The notes: a model not told the origin generated them from the letters alone. DNA of 64,000 nt from SZUA-309 sp965230005 (GCA_965230005.1 OZ245934.1:2418001-2482000), one strand, 5' to 3'; counted from the first letter of the stretch, positions 33,829-42,756 are shown. Program-made: numbers and translations.

Positions 33829-35682
33829 TCAGGAGCCAAGCAGACGCAGATCGTCACCGGCAGCGGCGCTGGTACCGTTGGTCCCGTCCGCACCAGTATC
33901 TGCCGCGGTGCCCTGCTCTGTCTGGCTGGCGAACTGAATACGCACGAAGCGTGCATAGAGTTCGTTCTCGGCCACCAGTGTGTCGTGGGTGCCGCTGGCG
34001 ACCAGTCGCCCCTGATCGAGGACGAGAATCCGATCTGCCTGCCGCACCGTCGACAGTCGATGGGCAATGACCACCACCGTGCGGCTGCCCTGCATTTCCT
34101 TGAGACTTTCGCGAATGTGTTCTTCGCTGCTCGCATCGAGGGCGCTCGTGGCTTCGTCGAGGAGCAGAATCTCCGGATCAACGAGCAGCGCCCGGGCAAT
34201 CGCCAATCGCTGGCGCTGACCGCCGGACAGGCCCACACCGCCCTCACCGATCTCCGTTTCGAGCCCGGCCGGCAGAGCCGCGACGAAATCGCTGGCATGA
34301 GCCAGCTGCAGAGCGCGCCTCAGCGCCGCATCGTCCGCGCCCGGGGCTCCGTAGAGCAGGTTGTCACGCAGAGTACCGGCGAAGAGCACCGGATCCTGGG
34401 GCACGAAGCCAAGGCGCTGACGTAACGCCTCGAGGGTGAGCATCCTGAGATCCGCACCGCCGAGTGTTATCCGGCCACCCGTGGGATCGTAAAAACGCTG
34501 CAGCAGATCCAGGAGCGTGCTTTTACCCGCACCGGAGGGACCAACAATAGCCACCATCTCCCCTGGCGCCACTGTGAAGGACACGGCACTCAGCACAGGC
34601 TGATCCGATCGCGTGGGGTAGGCGAAGTCCACGTCTTCCACCGCAAGGGTGAGCGGTGCGGCCGGCGTTTCAGGGTGCTCGGGCTCAGGCAGCGCGTTCT
34701 CCGCGGCCAGCAGTTCCAGGAGCCGTTCCGTGGCCCCGGCCGCCCGCTGCAGGTCGCTGTAGACCTCGCTGATCGCACCGACGGAACCGGCAACGATGAA
34801 GGCATAAAAAATGAAAGCCGCCAGTTCCCCGGGAGAGATATTGCCGGCCAGCACGTCCTGACCGCCCACCCAGAGCATGGTGGCGATGGCACAGAGCACC
34901 AGGAGCATGACCACGGCCACGAGGTAAGACCGCTGGCGTATGCGTCGGATGGCGACCTGAAAGGCAAGTTCGACGCGCTCGCCGAAGGCTCGATCGTCCA
35001 GGTCCTGATGATTGAACGCCTGGACGATCTTGATCTGTCGGAGCGCCTCCCCGGCGTAGCTGCCAACGTCCGCAAGGCGATCCTGACTGGACCGGGACAG
35101 GCGGCGCACGCTGCGGCCGAAGAGAATGACCGGGGCGACCACAAACGGCACGCTGGCGATGACGAGCAGCGAGAGCTTGGCATTGGTGACGAACAGCAGA
35201 ATCAGTCCGCCAACGAACATGAGCGCGTTTCTGAGCGCAATGGAAACGGAAGAGCCGATGACCGTCTGCAGCAACGTCGTATCCGTTGTGATCCGGGATT
35301 GAAGTTCCGTGGGCTGGTTGGCTTCGAAGAAGCCAGGATGGAGGTGCAGCAGATGCGAGAAGACGGCTCGGCGGATGTCCGCACTCACCCGTTCCCCGAC
35401 CCAGGACACGAAATAGAAGCGGGCGAAGGTCCCCACCGTGAGAAGCACGACCAGGACCGCAAAGACGCCGATGGATTCGACGAGCACGCTGGCGGAGCCA
35501 TCGCCGAAACCCCGATCAATGAGCAGCCGCATGCCCTGACCGATGGACAGGGTGACCGTCGCCGTGAGCACCAGCGCGATGCTCGCGAAGATCACCTGGG
35601 CCCGGTAGGGCAATAGAAACCGCCAGGCACCCCGAAGCTTGACGAGCTCGCGGGACGCCGGTCTGTCCAATCCGTCATCCAT
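33829..35682 (-). CDS. ABC exporter, fused permease-ATPase (MsbA/LmrA type)
   Basis: A 617-aa half-transporter. The N-terminal six-TM exporter domain (about 30-320) is followed by a nucleotide-binding domain with Walker A GPSGAGKST, the Q-loop, signature LSGGQ, and Walker B ILLLDEATSALD. It should homodimerise in the inner membrane. It may flip lipids or export drugs; members annotated as ABC transporter transmembrane domain-containing or lipid A exporter look like this. It is unlikely to be the housekeeping MsbA, because no lpxK is adjacent. ATG 35682 sits beside the divergent esterase promoter. Confidence 0.92.
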   Translation of the reverse strand: MDDGLDRPASRELVKLRGAWRFLLPYRAQVIFASIALVLTATVTLSIGQGMRLLIDRGFGDGSASVLVESIGVFAVLVVLLTVGTFARFYFVSWVGERVSADIRRAVFSHLLHLHPGFFEANQPTELQSRITTDTTLLQTVIGSSVSIALRNALMFVGGLILLFVTNAKLSLLVIASVPFVVAPVILFGRSVRRLSRSSQDRLADVGSYAGEALRQIKIVQAFNHQDLDDRAFGERVELAFQVAIRRIRQRSYLVAVVMLLVLCAIATMLWVGGQDVLAGNISPGELAAFIFYAFIVAGSVGAISEVYSDLQRAAGATERLLELLAAENALPEPEHPETPAAPLTLAVEDVDFAYPTRSDQPVLSAVSFTVAPGEMVAIVGPSGAGKSTLLDLLQRFYDPTGGRITLGGADLRMLTLEALRQRLGFVPQDPVLFAGTLRDNLLYGAPGADDAALRRALQLAHASDFVAALPAGLETEIGEGGVGLSGGQRQRLAIARALLVDPEILLLDEATSALDASSEEHIRESLKEMQGSRTVVVIAHRLSTVRQADRILVLDQGRLVASGTHDTLVAENELYARFVRIQFASQTEQGTAADTGADGTNGTSAAAGDDLRLLGS

Positions 35683-35689
35683 GGCGCCA

Positions 35690-35718
35690 TTATCACACGT
35701 CTGCCGGCGCCGTATACT
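35690..35718 (+). promoter_or_regulatory. Candidate sigma70 promoter of the esterase gene
   Basis: TTATCA (35690-35695) and TATACT (35713-35718) are 17 nt apart, 28 nt before ATG 35747. The -35 element begins 8 nt from the divergent ABC exporter start, so the two promoters must overlap. Confidence 0.5.
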
Positions 35719-35746
35719 CGGGACCAAGCAACCTGGAAATGTGGTC

Positions 35747-36403
35747 ATGAGCGGAAGATTGGACAGCCTGGTGATCGAGGCCGATACCGAGGCCGCCGGG
35801 ACCGTGATCTGGCTGCACGGCCTCGGCGCCGACGCCCACGACTTCGAACCCATCGTGCCCATGCTCGACCTCGAGCAGCCTCTGAAGTTCGTCTTCCCCA
35901 ATGCCCCCGTGCGTCCGGTGACCATCAATGCGGGCATGGAAATGCGTGCCTGGTACGACATCGATCCCGGTGCGCCGCTGGCTGGTGAAGCGGACATTCG
36001 CGAATCGGCGGAGGCCATCGGCGAACTGGTCGCCGCGGAGGTGGCCGCCGGAATGCCGGAAGAGAAGATTACCCTCGCCGGCTTCTCTCAGGGCGGGGTC
36101 ATCGCGCTGCAGGTGGGGCTCCGCGCCAATGCCCGTTTCGCCGGTATCATGGCGCTGTCCACCTACGTGCACGATCACGAGCACCTCGCTGAGGAAGTGA
36201 GTTTCGCCAGCATCGATACGCCGATCTTCATGGCCCACGGCCTGGCCGACCCGATGATCCCCATCGCCCGCGCCGTGACCTCCCGGGAGGCGCTCACGGC
36301 GCTGAACTATCAGGTGGAGTGGCACGAATACGGCATGGGCCATCAGGTGTGTCCGGAAGAAATCGAAGACATCGCCGGCTGGCTGAATCGAATCTATTCC
36401 TGA
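35747..36403 (+). CDS. Alpha/beta-hydrolase carboxylesterase/phospholipase
   Basis: A 218-aa cytosolic serine hydrolase of the carboxylesterase/thioesterase family (Pseudomonas EstB and human APT1 relatives). The nucleophile is S114 in GFSQGG. The oxyanion region is WLHGLGADAHDF. The acid is the Asp in HGLADPMIP and the base is the His in YGMGHQV. It hydrolyses short acyl esters, and some relatives act on S-acyl proteins or lysophospholipids. ATG 35747 was preferred to the earlier frame start because that would reach into the divergent exporter gene. Confidence 0.93.
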   Translation: MSGRLDSLVIEADTEAAGTVIWLHGLGADAHDFEPIVPMLDLEQPLKFVFPNAPVRPVTINAGMEMRAWYDIDPGAPLAGEADIRESAEAIGELVAAEVAAGMPEEKITLAGFSQGGVIALQVGLRANARFAGIMALSTYVHDHEHLAEEVSFASIDTPIFMAHGLADPMIPIARAVTSREALTALNYQVEWHEYGMGHQVCPEEIEDIAGWLNRIYS

Positions 36404-36728
36404 CCCGTGCCCGGCTGATCCGTTCGCCTGCCAGCACTCGGCGAAGCCAGCCTCCTTCGAGCAACTTCCGAGCGCCCGGCGCACCACGGCGGCGGTTATC
36501 GGCCGGGCTTTGTCGCCCTGCCGGAACTGGCGCCCAACCCGCGTGTGCGTCCCGTCACAAATCTCCCGATTCGCCGGCCAAATCTCCCACAGGCGCTCTG
36601 GGGCCTCGTAAACTGTAGCTACGGATCGGTCAGCGGCGCTGAGCGACCGTCGTCGTACGCAACGTTCCTTCCCGCCAGGGAGCGAGCGAAGCGCGATCAA
36701 AGGGCCAGCACATAAAGGACATGTGGGC
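36404..36728 (+). other. Regulatory-looking intergenic region before the unknown gene pair
   Basis: 325 nt without a supported gene. It holds two direct repeats CAAATCTCCC with a 21-nt period (36558-36567 and 36579-36588), a possible -10 TAAACT at 36609-36614 about 20 nt beyond the second repeat, and a ribosome site (AAAGGAC) just before 36729. Confidence 0.5.
36558..36588 (+). repeat. Direct repeats CAAATCTCCC, two helical turns apart
   Basis: Two identical 10-mers start 21 nt apart, so they face the same side of the helix. They lie about 20-50 nt upstream of a possible -10 (TAAACT, 36609), the usual place for an activator. The regulator is unknown. Confidence 0.5.
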
Positions 36729-37337
36729 ATGGAAGACAGTCAGTTGGAGAACGATCTCCCGGAAAACCCGGACCTAGCCTGGGATCTGGATGACTTCAAC
36801 AATCGCCAGCGGGCGATGGACTTCGTCATGCAGTTCGAGCACACCATGTGTGTGTACTCGCCGTCCGTGCAGCAGCTCTACACGAACTACAACATGTACT
36901 TCCCGAAGGAATACGAGCGCAAGCTCGTGATCCTGCCGGACCCGACGGCCTTCCACGACACCTTCTTTTACATCGACACGGCTGCGGTGGTGGCGACCGG
37001 TCTCTACGTCATCCCCGGCGAACTGATCGAGAAGACGGGACTGTTTCTATCGAACGTGTCCGAAGACCGGACCCTCGGCAACCGGCAGATTCCCTTCGAA
37101 GCCGGCATGCGCGCGATCATGAAAAACCGGCCGCACGACGATCCCTTCCTGCCGGTCCTGGCGAAAGGCGACCTGCGGAGCTTCGAGCAGTCCTGGCCCG
37201 TGATGCACCTGCATCGCATCAAGCCGAAGATTCTGGCTGAAATCTCCGATCTGGACCGCAACCAGCTTGGTAACGTGATCGAAGAGAAGCTAGAGTCGCT
37301 GTTCATCGAACAGCAGAAAGCGAGCCTGTTCCTCTGA
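36729..37337 (+). CDS. Conserved-looking hypothetical protein
   Basis: A 202-aa protein with no recognised domain. It is soluble, rather acidic at the N-terminus and rich in aromatic residues (FEHTMCVYSPSVQQLYTNYN; YFPKEYERKLVILPDPTAF). It has a few hydrophobic strands (AAVVATGLYVIPGEL) and a mixed alpha/beta look. ATG 36729 is preferred over GTG 36723 by spacing to AAAGGAC. It overlaps the following membrane-protein frame by 4 nt, so the pair probably acts together; a cytosolic partner of that membrane protein is a guess. Confidence 0.8.
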   Translation: MEDSQLENDLPENPDLAWDLDDFNNRQRAMDFVMQFEHTMCVYSPSVQQLYTNYNMYFPKEYERKLVILPDPTAFHDTFFYIDTAAVVATGLYVIPGELIEKTGLFLSNVSEDRTLGNRQIPFEAGMRAIMKNRPHDDPFLPVLAKGDLRSFEQSWPVMHLHRIKPKILAEISDLDRNQLGNVIEEKLESLFIEQQKASLFL

Positions 37338-38239
37338 GCAACGCCTCCTCCGGTGCCGATGGCATCGAGCAAAACGCAAAGCTGTCTGCCTGGCAGCGGG
37401 CCCTGATCACCCTCGCCATCCTCGGTCTCCTCGCCCTGAGCTGGACAACCGTTCTCGAACGCAACGCCGATGCACGCCTTGGCGCCGTGCTCGAACGGGC
37501 GCTGATTACGGCGGCCCTCGCCCGCGGCCTGAACGGGGTCATCTCCGTCGCCCAGGGGACGGAGATCGCCGTTCAGCCCATCGGCGTCGGCGTGACGATC
37601 ACCGCGGGGCAGATCCTCGATCCTTTGAACGACCTCGTCGAGCGCTTCAGCTGGCTGGCACTGGTGGCCTCCGCTTCCCTCGGCACCCAGCTGCTGTTGA
37701 CGGAAATTGCCACAGAGCCGGTGATCAGCGTCGTCGTTTCCGTGCTCGCCGGGGTCTTCCTGGTTTTTCTCTGGTGGCCCGGGCAAGGTGAGGGCCAGAC
37801 GCTCGCCCGGGCCTGGCTGCTGCGCATTCTTGCCCTCGCCCTGCTGCTCCGCTTCCTCTTCACCATCGTCAGCCTGACCGTCGGCTGGGTGGACGCGTGG
37901 GTGCTGGAGACGCGGCAGCAGGCCGCCCTGGCTGAGCTCAGTCTGGCTCGGGACGAGATCGAAGCGCTGCAGCAGCAGGAACTGACCCAGAATCTCGAAA
38001 CGGAATCTTCCCTGCGGGAGCGCTTCGAGAGCTTTCTCGATGAGAGCCGTCAGCTGCTGGATCTCGAAGCCCAGCTGGATGCCCTGGAAGCCCGCACGGA
38101 ATCCGCTATCGAACACCTCCTGGAACTCATCGTGCTCTTCCTGGTGCAGACGCTGCTCGTGCCCATCGCCGCCTTCTGGCTCGCCCTCGCCGCCTTCCGC
38201 GGTTTTCTCTCACGAATCCGCCCTGCGGGCGCCCTGTGA
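37334..38239 (+). CDS. Integral membrane protein with coiled coil; probable CTG start
   Basis: An unrecognised 301-aa protein if translation begins at CTG 37334. That codon overlaps the previous stop as CTGA. It shows a first TM (ALITLAILGLLALSWTTVL), a loop containing GVISVAQGTEIAVQPIGVGV, two or three central TMs (WLALVASASLGTQLLL; VVVSVLAGVFLVFLWW; WLLRILALALLLRFLFTIVSL), a long coiled coil (about 190-255; LARDEIEALQQQELTQ) and a last TM. There is no ATG, GTG or TTG in frame between the upstream stop codon at 37271 and GTG 37487. Starting at GTG 37487 would lose the first TM and start inside LGAVLERAL. Confidence 0.7.
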   Translation: MSNASSGADGIEQNAKLSAWQRALITLAILGLLALSWTTVLERNADARLGAVLERALITAALARGLNGVISVAQGTEIAVQPIGVGVTITAGQILDPLNDLVERFSWLALVASASLGTQLLLTEIATEPVISVVVSVLAGVFLVFLWWPGQGEGQTLARAWLLRILALALLLRFLFTIVSLTVGWVDAWVLETRQQAALAELSLARDEIEALQQQELTQNLETESSLRERFESFLDESRQLLDLEAQLDALEARTESAIEHLLELIVLFLVQTLLVPIAAFWLALAAFRGFLSRIRPAGAL

Positions 38240-38281
38240 GGGAATGCCCCGCAAAATCCCGGCCTCTATCGGTTCCGCCCC

Positions 38282-38297
38282 AGATTCACTAGAATCT
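38282..38297. promoter_or_regulatory. Dyad upstream of argC, overlapping a possible -10
   Basis: AGATTC-ACTA-GAATCT is a perfect dyad with 6-bp arms. It contains TAGAAT (38290-38295), which could be the argC -10 element, followed by a GC-rich discriminator. It does not match the ArgR box (TGAAT...ATTCA order is reversed). Confidence 0.4.
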
Positions 38298-38339
38298 CGC
38301 GCCCGAAATCCACGCGACACGCACGCAAACGGCTAGCTC

Positions 38340-39302
38340 ATGGCAAGCGTATTCATCGACGGCCAGGCCGGGACCACCGGCCTGGAAATCAGCGAACGAC
38401 TTTCTGCCCGACCGGACATCGATCTGCTCGAGATCGACCCGGCCGCGCGGAAGGATCCTGCTGCCCGGCGCGCGCTCATGGCCGAGGCAGACGTTACCGT
38501 CCTCTGCCTGCCGGACGAGGCCGCACGGGAAGCCGTGGCACTCGGCCGGGGCCAGACCCGCTTCATCGATGCCAGCACGGCACATCGGACAGCAAGGGAC
38601 TGGGTCTACGGCTGCCCGGAGCTTTGCCCGGAGCAGCGCCAGGCCATCACCAGCGCCGAGTGTGTATCCAACCCCGGCTGTTACCCGCAGGGTTTCATCC
38701 TGCTCGTCCGTCCGCTCCTGGAGGCGGGTCTCCTCGAGCGAGGCTCACTTCTCTCCGTTTTCGGACTGTCCGGCTATTCCGGCGGCGGGCGGAGCATGGT
38801 GGAGCGCTACGAGGCCATGGCGCCGGCGGAGGCACAACGCGTCAACACGAGGCCCTATGCCCTCGGTCTTCAGCACAAGCATCGCCCGGAGATGCAGTGC
38901 TACGCCGGCCTCGAGCACGCGCCCGTGTTCTCACCCAGTGTTGCCAACTATTACCGCGGCATGCTCATCGAAATTCCCCTGCATCGCGCGGCCCTGGCGT
39001 CAACTTTCGAGGGCAAGGCCGTTGATGGACAGCTCCTCGCGAGCCTCTACCAGCAGCGTTACGCCAAGGAGGCGTTCATCGAAACCTTCGACTGGCAGCC
39101 GGAGTGTCTCCTCGAAGGCGGCTATCTCGACGCCACGGCGACCAACGGCACCAATCAGATGCAGCTCATGGTGTTCGGCAACGAAGACCAGTTCCTGCTC
39201 GTAGCGCGCTACGACAATCTCGGCAAAGGTGCTTCCGGTGCCGCGGTACAGAATCTGAATCTCATGCTGGGTCTCGAAGAGACCCTGGGGCTCGCCGCAT
39301 GA
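38340..39302 (+). CDS. argC: N-acetyl-gamma-glutamyl-phosphate reductase, type 2
   Basis: NADPH-dependent reduction of N-acetylglutamyl phosphate in arginine biosynthesis. 320 aa matches the shorter type 2 ArgC. N-terminal Rossmann fold GQAGTTGLE (8-16), catalytic cysteine in VSNPGCYPQG (C114), and the C-terminal HRPEMQ and FSPSVANYYRGM segments are visible. It overlaps the aminotransferase gene by ATGA. ArgD acts after ArgC, but this neighbour belongs to another aminotransferase class. No other arg genes are in the window. Confidence 0.94.
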   Translation: MASVFIDGQAGTTGLEISERLSARPDIDLLEIDPAARKDPAARRALMAEADVTVLCLPDEAAREAVALGRGQTRFIDASTAHRTARDWVYGCPELCPEQRQAITSAECVSNPGCYPQGFILLVRPLLEAGLLERGSLLSVFGLSGYSGGGRSMVERYEAMAPAEAQRVNTRPYALGLQHKHRPEMQCYAGLEHAPVFSPSVANYYRGMLIEIPLHRAALASTFEGKAVDGQLLASLYQQRYAKEAFIETFDWQPECLLEGGYLDATATNGTNQMQLMVFGNEDQFLLVARYDNLGKGASGAAVQNLNLMLGLEETLGLAA

Positions 39303-40579
39303 CCAGGCTTACAGACCTCGATAAGGCCGCTCTGGAAACGATGGCTTCCGACCTCGAACGGGAGTTCGAGTTGCTGAAAGGCAATCGCCTGGCACTCGAC
39401 CTGACCCGCGGCAAACCGGCCGCCGAACAGCTCGACCTCTCGAACGGCCTCGAGGACGCCATCGGTGGCAATTTCATCGCTTCCGACGGTACCGACACCC
39501 GAAACTACGGCGGCCTGCGCGGTATTCCGGAGGCTCGGGCGCTCGGCGCCGAGATCATGGAAGTGGCCGCAGACGAGGTACTCTGCTGGGGGAACTCGAG
39601 CCTGTCGCTCATGTATCTGAGCGTCCAGCTCCTCATGGAAGCAGGCCTCTGGGGGGACGAGCGCCGCTGGGGTCGGAGCGAGGCACCGAAGATCATCACC
39701 CCGGTTCCCGGCTACGACCGCCATTTCACCCTCTCCGAGCAGCTCGGCCTGACCATGGTGAACGTCCCCATGGACGACAACGGTCCGGACATGGAAGCCG
39801 TTCAGGCCCTCGTTGCGGACGACCCTGAGATAAAAAGTATCTGGTGCGTCCCCAAATACTCGAATCCCACGGGCTGTACCTACAGTGATGCCACGGTCCA
39901 GGCGCTGGCCGAGCTGCCGAAAAAGGCGGCCGCGGACGACTTCGTCGTGCTCTGGGACAACGCCTACGCCGTCCACGATTTCGAGTTCCCGCGTAAACCG
40001 CTGGCGAACCTGCTGGCCCTGGCGGAAGCGGCCGGAACCCAGGATCACGTACTGCTTTTTGCTTCCACCTCGAAAATCACCTTCGCCAGTGGCGGTCTCG
40101 GCTTCGTCGCCGCCAGCCCGGCCAATCTCGCCGCCATCGAAGCCAGGCTCAACGTCTCGAGCGTGGGTCCGGACAAGGTCAACCAGCTGCGCCATGCCCG
40201 CTTCCTCGGTGGGCGCATCGAAGCCCACATGGCCGCCCAGGCGGCACTCGTGAAGCCGAAGTTCGACCTCGTGGAAGAAATCCTGAGCCGCGACCTGGCA
40301 CCCCTGGATGTCGCCAGCTGGACAAAACCGGAGGGCGGCTACTTCATCTCCCTCGATACGCGGCCGCACCTTGCCGGCCGCATCGGCGAGCTGGCCCGGG
40401 AGGCCGGCCTCGCCATCACCCCGCCCGGCGCAACCTTTCCCTATGGAAAAGACCCGGACGACAAGAATCTGAGAATCGCGCCCACTTTCGCCGGGCTCGA
40501 GGATCTGAAAACCGCCATGGAAGTATTTGTGCTATGTGTGAAGCTCGCGACGATTCGAGACGAGATCAGCAGACGGTGA
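39299..40579 (+). CDS. Class I/II aminotransferase (aspartate aminotransferase-like, group Ic)
   Basis: A 426-aa PLP enzyme. Visible features are the N-terminal DLTRGKPAAEQLDLS motif, YGGLRGIPEARA, VPKYSNPTGCTYS and the Schiff-base lysine in STSKITFA. This set is characteristic of the AspC-like MocR-related aspartate aminotransferases (group Ic). The usual substrate pair is aspartate/2-oxoglutarate. It overlaps argC (ATGA) and rhlB (GTGA), so all three genes are translationally linked. Aspartate feeds argininosuccinate synthesis, which would fit coupling to argC. Confidence 0.92.
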   Translation: MTRLTDLDKAALETMASDLEREFELLKGNRLALDLTRGKPAAEQLDLSNGLEDAIGGNFIASDGTDTRNYGGLRGIPEARALGAEIMEVAADEVLCWGNSSLSLMYLSVQLLMEAGLWGDERRWGRSEAPKIITPVPGYDRHFTLSEQLGLTMVNVPMDDNGPDMEAVQALVADDPEIKSIWCVPKYSNPTGCTYSDATVQALAELPKKAAADDFVVLWDNAYAVHDFEFPRKPLANLLALAEAAGTQDHVLLFASTSKITFASGGLGFVAASPANLAAIEARLNVSSVGPDKVNQLRHARFLGGRIEAHMAAQAALVKPKFDLVEEILSRDLAPLDVASWTKPEGGYFISLDTRPHLAGRIGELAREAGLAITPPGATFPYGKDPDDKNLRIAPTFAGLEDLKTAMEVFVLCVKLATIRDEISRR

Positions 40580-41889
40580 GCGACGAACAACCAGACAGCG
40601 CAACAGAGGCGGCAACGCCCGCTGCGCCGGGACCGAAGACGGCCGCGGAAACCACAGCCGAAGCCCCAGCGCCGGAATCAGAACCGGCTGCTGAAGCGGC
40701 GGAAAGCACGCCCATCGAGAACTATGCCTTCAGCGAGTTCGCGCTGCCGAAGCCGCTCCTGGACGCCATCAAGGATCTCGAGTTCGAGCGCTGCACGCCG
40801 ATTCAGAGCGCCGTGTTGCCGTCCAGCCTGGCCGACTACGACGTGACCGGTCAGGCGCAGACCGGCACCGGCAAGACGGCCGCCTTCCTGATCACGATTC
40901 TCACGCGCATATGGGAAGAGCCGGACAGGGAAGCCAGGAGCCGTGGCTATCCGCGCGCCCTCGTGCTGGCGCCGACCCGAGAGCTGGCCCTGCAGATCGA
41001 GTCGGACGCCCACGACCTCGCCAAGTACATGAACATCGGCATTCAATGCGTCGTTGGCGGGATGGACTTCCAGAAACAGCTCGATCGGGTGAGCGGCGAA
41101 ACCATGCATCTGCTGATCGCGACGCCAGGCCGCCTCATCGACTTCATCAATCGACGCAAGATCCGTCTGAAAGGCGTGGAGATGCTCGTCATCGACGAAG
41201 CGGATCGGATGCTCGACATGGGCTTTATCCCCGACGTCCGGAAGATCGTCTACCAGACCCCGCATAAGCGGCAGCGGCAGACCCTTTTCTTCAGCGCCAC
41301 CTTCAACGACGACGTCATGCGCCTGGCGCGGTCCTGGACCCTGGAGCCGGAGCACGTCGTCATCGCCCCGGAAACGGTGGCGACGGAAACCGTCGACCAG
41401 CACTTCTGGCTGATCAGCTCCGACAAGAAAGCACACCTGCTGGCAGAGTTCCTGAGCCAGGTGAAGCCGCCGCGGGCGCTGGTGTTCACGAACCGGCGCG
41501 ACCAGACCCATCAGCTGCAGAAGTATCTGTCGAAACAGAACATCCGCTGCGAGGCGTTGGCCGGCGATGTGCCGCAGCGCAAGCGCCTTTCAACCCTGAA
41601 TCGCTTCAAAGACGGCGACATTCCCTACGTGGTTGCCACGGACGTGGCCGGCCGCGGCATTCACGTCGATGGCGTTACCCACGTGATCAACTTCGATCTG
41701 CCGGAAGACCCGGAAGACTACGTGCATCGCATCGGCCGCACGGGTCGGGCCGGCGCAGAAGGCACCAGCATCAGCTTCATCTCCGAGGACGATGCCTTCA
41801 ACCTGCCGGCCATTGAGGAATATCTCGGCCACGCGGTAGTCTGCACTCAGCCCGACGAAGACCTTGCGAGCAGCACTCGCAAGGCCTGA
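40576..41889 (+). CDS. rhlB: DEAD-box RNA helicase, RhlB-like
   Basis: A 437-aa ATP-dependent RNA helicase. After an Ala/Glu/Pro-rich N-terminal extension of about 45 residues come the Q motif (FERCTPIQ), Walker A (AQTGTGKTA), PTRELALQ, DEAD (VIDEADRMLDMGF), SAT, and motif VI HRIGRTGRAG. The residues around the core are close to E. coli RhlB, a degradosome component. GTG 40576 overlaps the aminotransferase stop; the frame from 40534 would add 14 residues from within that gene. The acidic extension is not in E. coli RhlB. Confidence 0.88.
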   Translation: MSDEQPDSATEAATPAAPGPKTAAETTAEAPAPESEPAAEAAESTPIENYAFSEFALPKPLLDAIKDLEFERCTPIQSAVLPSSLADYDVTGQAQTGTGKTAAFLITILTRIWEEPDREARSRGYPRALVLAPTRELALQIESDAHDLAKYMNIGIQCVVGGMDFQKQLDRVSGETMHLLIATPGRLIDFINRRKIRLKGVEMLVIDEADRMLDMGFIPDVRKIVYQTPHKRQRQTLFFSATFNDDVMRLARSWTLEPEHVVIAPETVATETVDQHFWLISSDKKAHLLAEFLSQVKPPRALVFTNRRDQTHQLQKYLSKQNIRCEALAGDVPQRKRLSTLNRFKDGDIPYVVATDVAGRGIHVDGVTHVINFDLPEDPEDYVHRIGRTGRAGAEGTSISFISEDDAFNLPAIEEYLGHAVVCTQPDEDLASSTRKA

Positions 41890-41919
41890 GAACGGGAACT
41901 GCCTCCGAAGGAGTCACTC

Positions 41920-42756
41920 ATGAACACGCCTGGACGCGTAGGGCTCGTTCAGCTCTGCGCGACCCATGACGTGGCGGCAAACGCGACGCGCTGCCTGAAC
42001 CTCATCCGCGACGCGGCGGCGGCCGGCGCCGGCGTCATCCTGCTCCCTGAAGCCTGCACCTTCATTGGTCCTGACGCCCAGAAACGGGCCATGCTCGAGC
42101 CGGTAAGTACCGATCCGACGGTGTCCCCGCTCCTCGCCGCTTTCAGCGCCCTGGCGGCCGAGCTCGGCGTCGAACTGCTCATTGGTCACCACGAGTGTGG
42201 CCCCGCGTCGGCACCGGAGAAAAGCTACAACACGCTGGTACATCTCGATCGAACCGGTGCCGTGCAGACGTCCTATCGGAAGATCCATCTCTTCGACGTG
42301 GACCTGCCGGACGGCACGCAGCTCAAAGAATCCGCGAAAACCCTGCCCGGCGCGGATGTCGTCACCACCGAGACGGCCTTCGGCACCCTGGGGCTCAGCA
42401 TCTGCTACGACCTCAGATTCCCCTATCTCTATCAGGCGCTGGTGAGCCGCGGCGCCGTCGCGCTGTGCGTCCCTTCCGCTTTCACAGCGGGCACTGGCGC
42501 TGCCCACTGGCACGCTCTGCTGCGGGCCCGGGCCATCGAAACCCAGTGCTTCGTGCTGGCACCCGCGCAACACGGTGCCCACAACGACCGACGCCGCTCC
42601 TATGGGCACTCCCTGGTCGTGGATCCCTGGGGGGAGGTCATTGCCGAACTGGCCGACGGCGACGGCTTCGTCACCGCCGATCTCGACCTGGAGCGGCTGG
42701 CAGCCGTCCGCCGGCAGCTGCCGAGCCTCGAACACCGCGTGGCGCTCAAGCCATGA
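41920..42756 (+). CDS. Carbon-nitrogen hydrolase (nitrilase superfamily, NIT2-like)
   Basis: A 278-aa omega-amidase/NIT-like enzyme. The catalytic triad is visible: E44 (ILLPEACTF), K121 (SYRKIHLFD) and C162 (LSICYDLRFP). The IHLFDVDLPDG segment is typical of Nit1/Nit2-type proteins, which hydrolyse alpha-ketoglutaramate or deaminated glutathione. ATG 41920 follows GAAGGAG. It overlaps the AI-2E permease gene by ATGA, in a run of overlapping genes extending to 45.4 kb. Confidence 0.93.
   Translation: MNTPGRVGLVQLCATHDVAANATRCLNLIRDAAAAGAGVILLPEACTFIGPDAQKRAMLEPVSTDPTVSPLLAAFSALAAELGVELLIGHHECGPASAPEKSYNTLVHLDRTGAVQTSYRKIHLFDVDLPDGTQLKESAKTLPGADVVTTETAFGTLGLSICYDLRFPYLYQALVSRGAVALCVPSAFTAGTGAAHWHALLRARAIETQCFVLAPAQHGAHNDRRRSYGHSLVVDPWGEVIAELADGDGFVTADLDLERLAAVRRQLPSLEHRVALKP

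Noticed and set aside
39209..40369. 386-aa open frame on the minus strand
   Set aside because: Antisense to the aminotransferase gene, without recognisable motifs.
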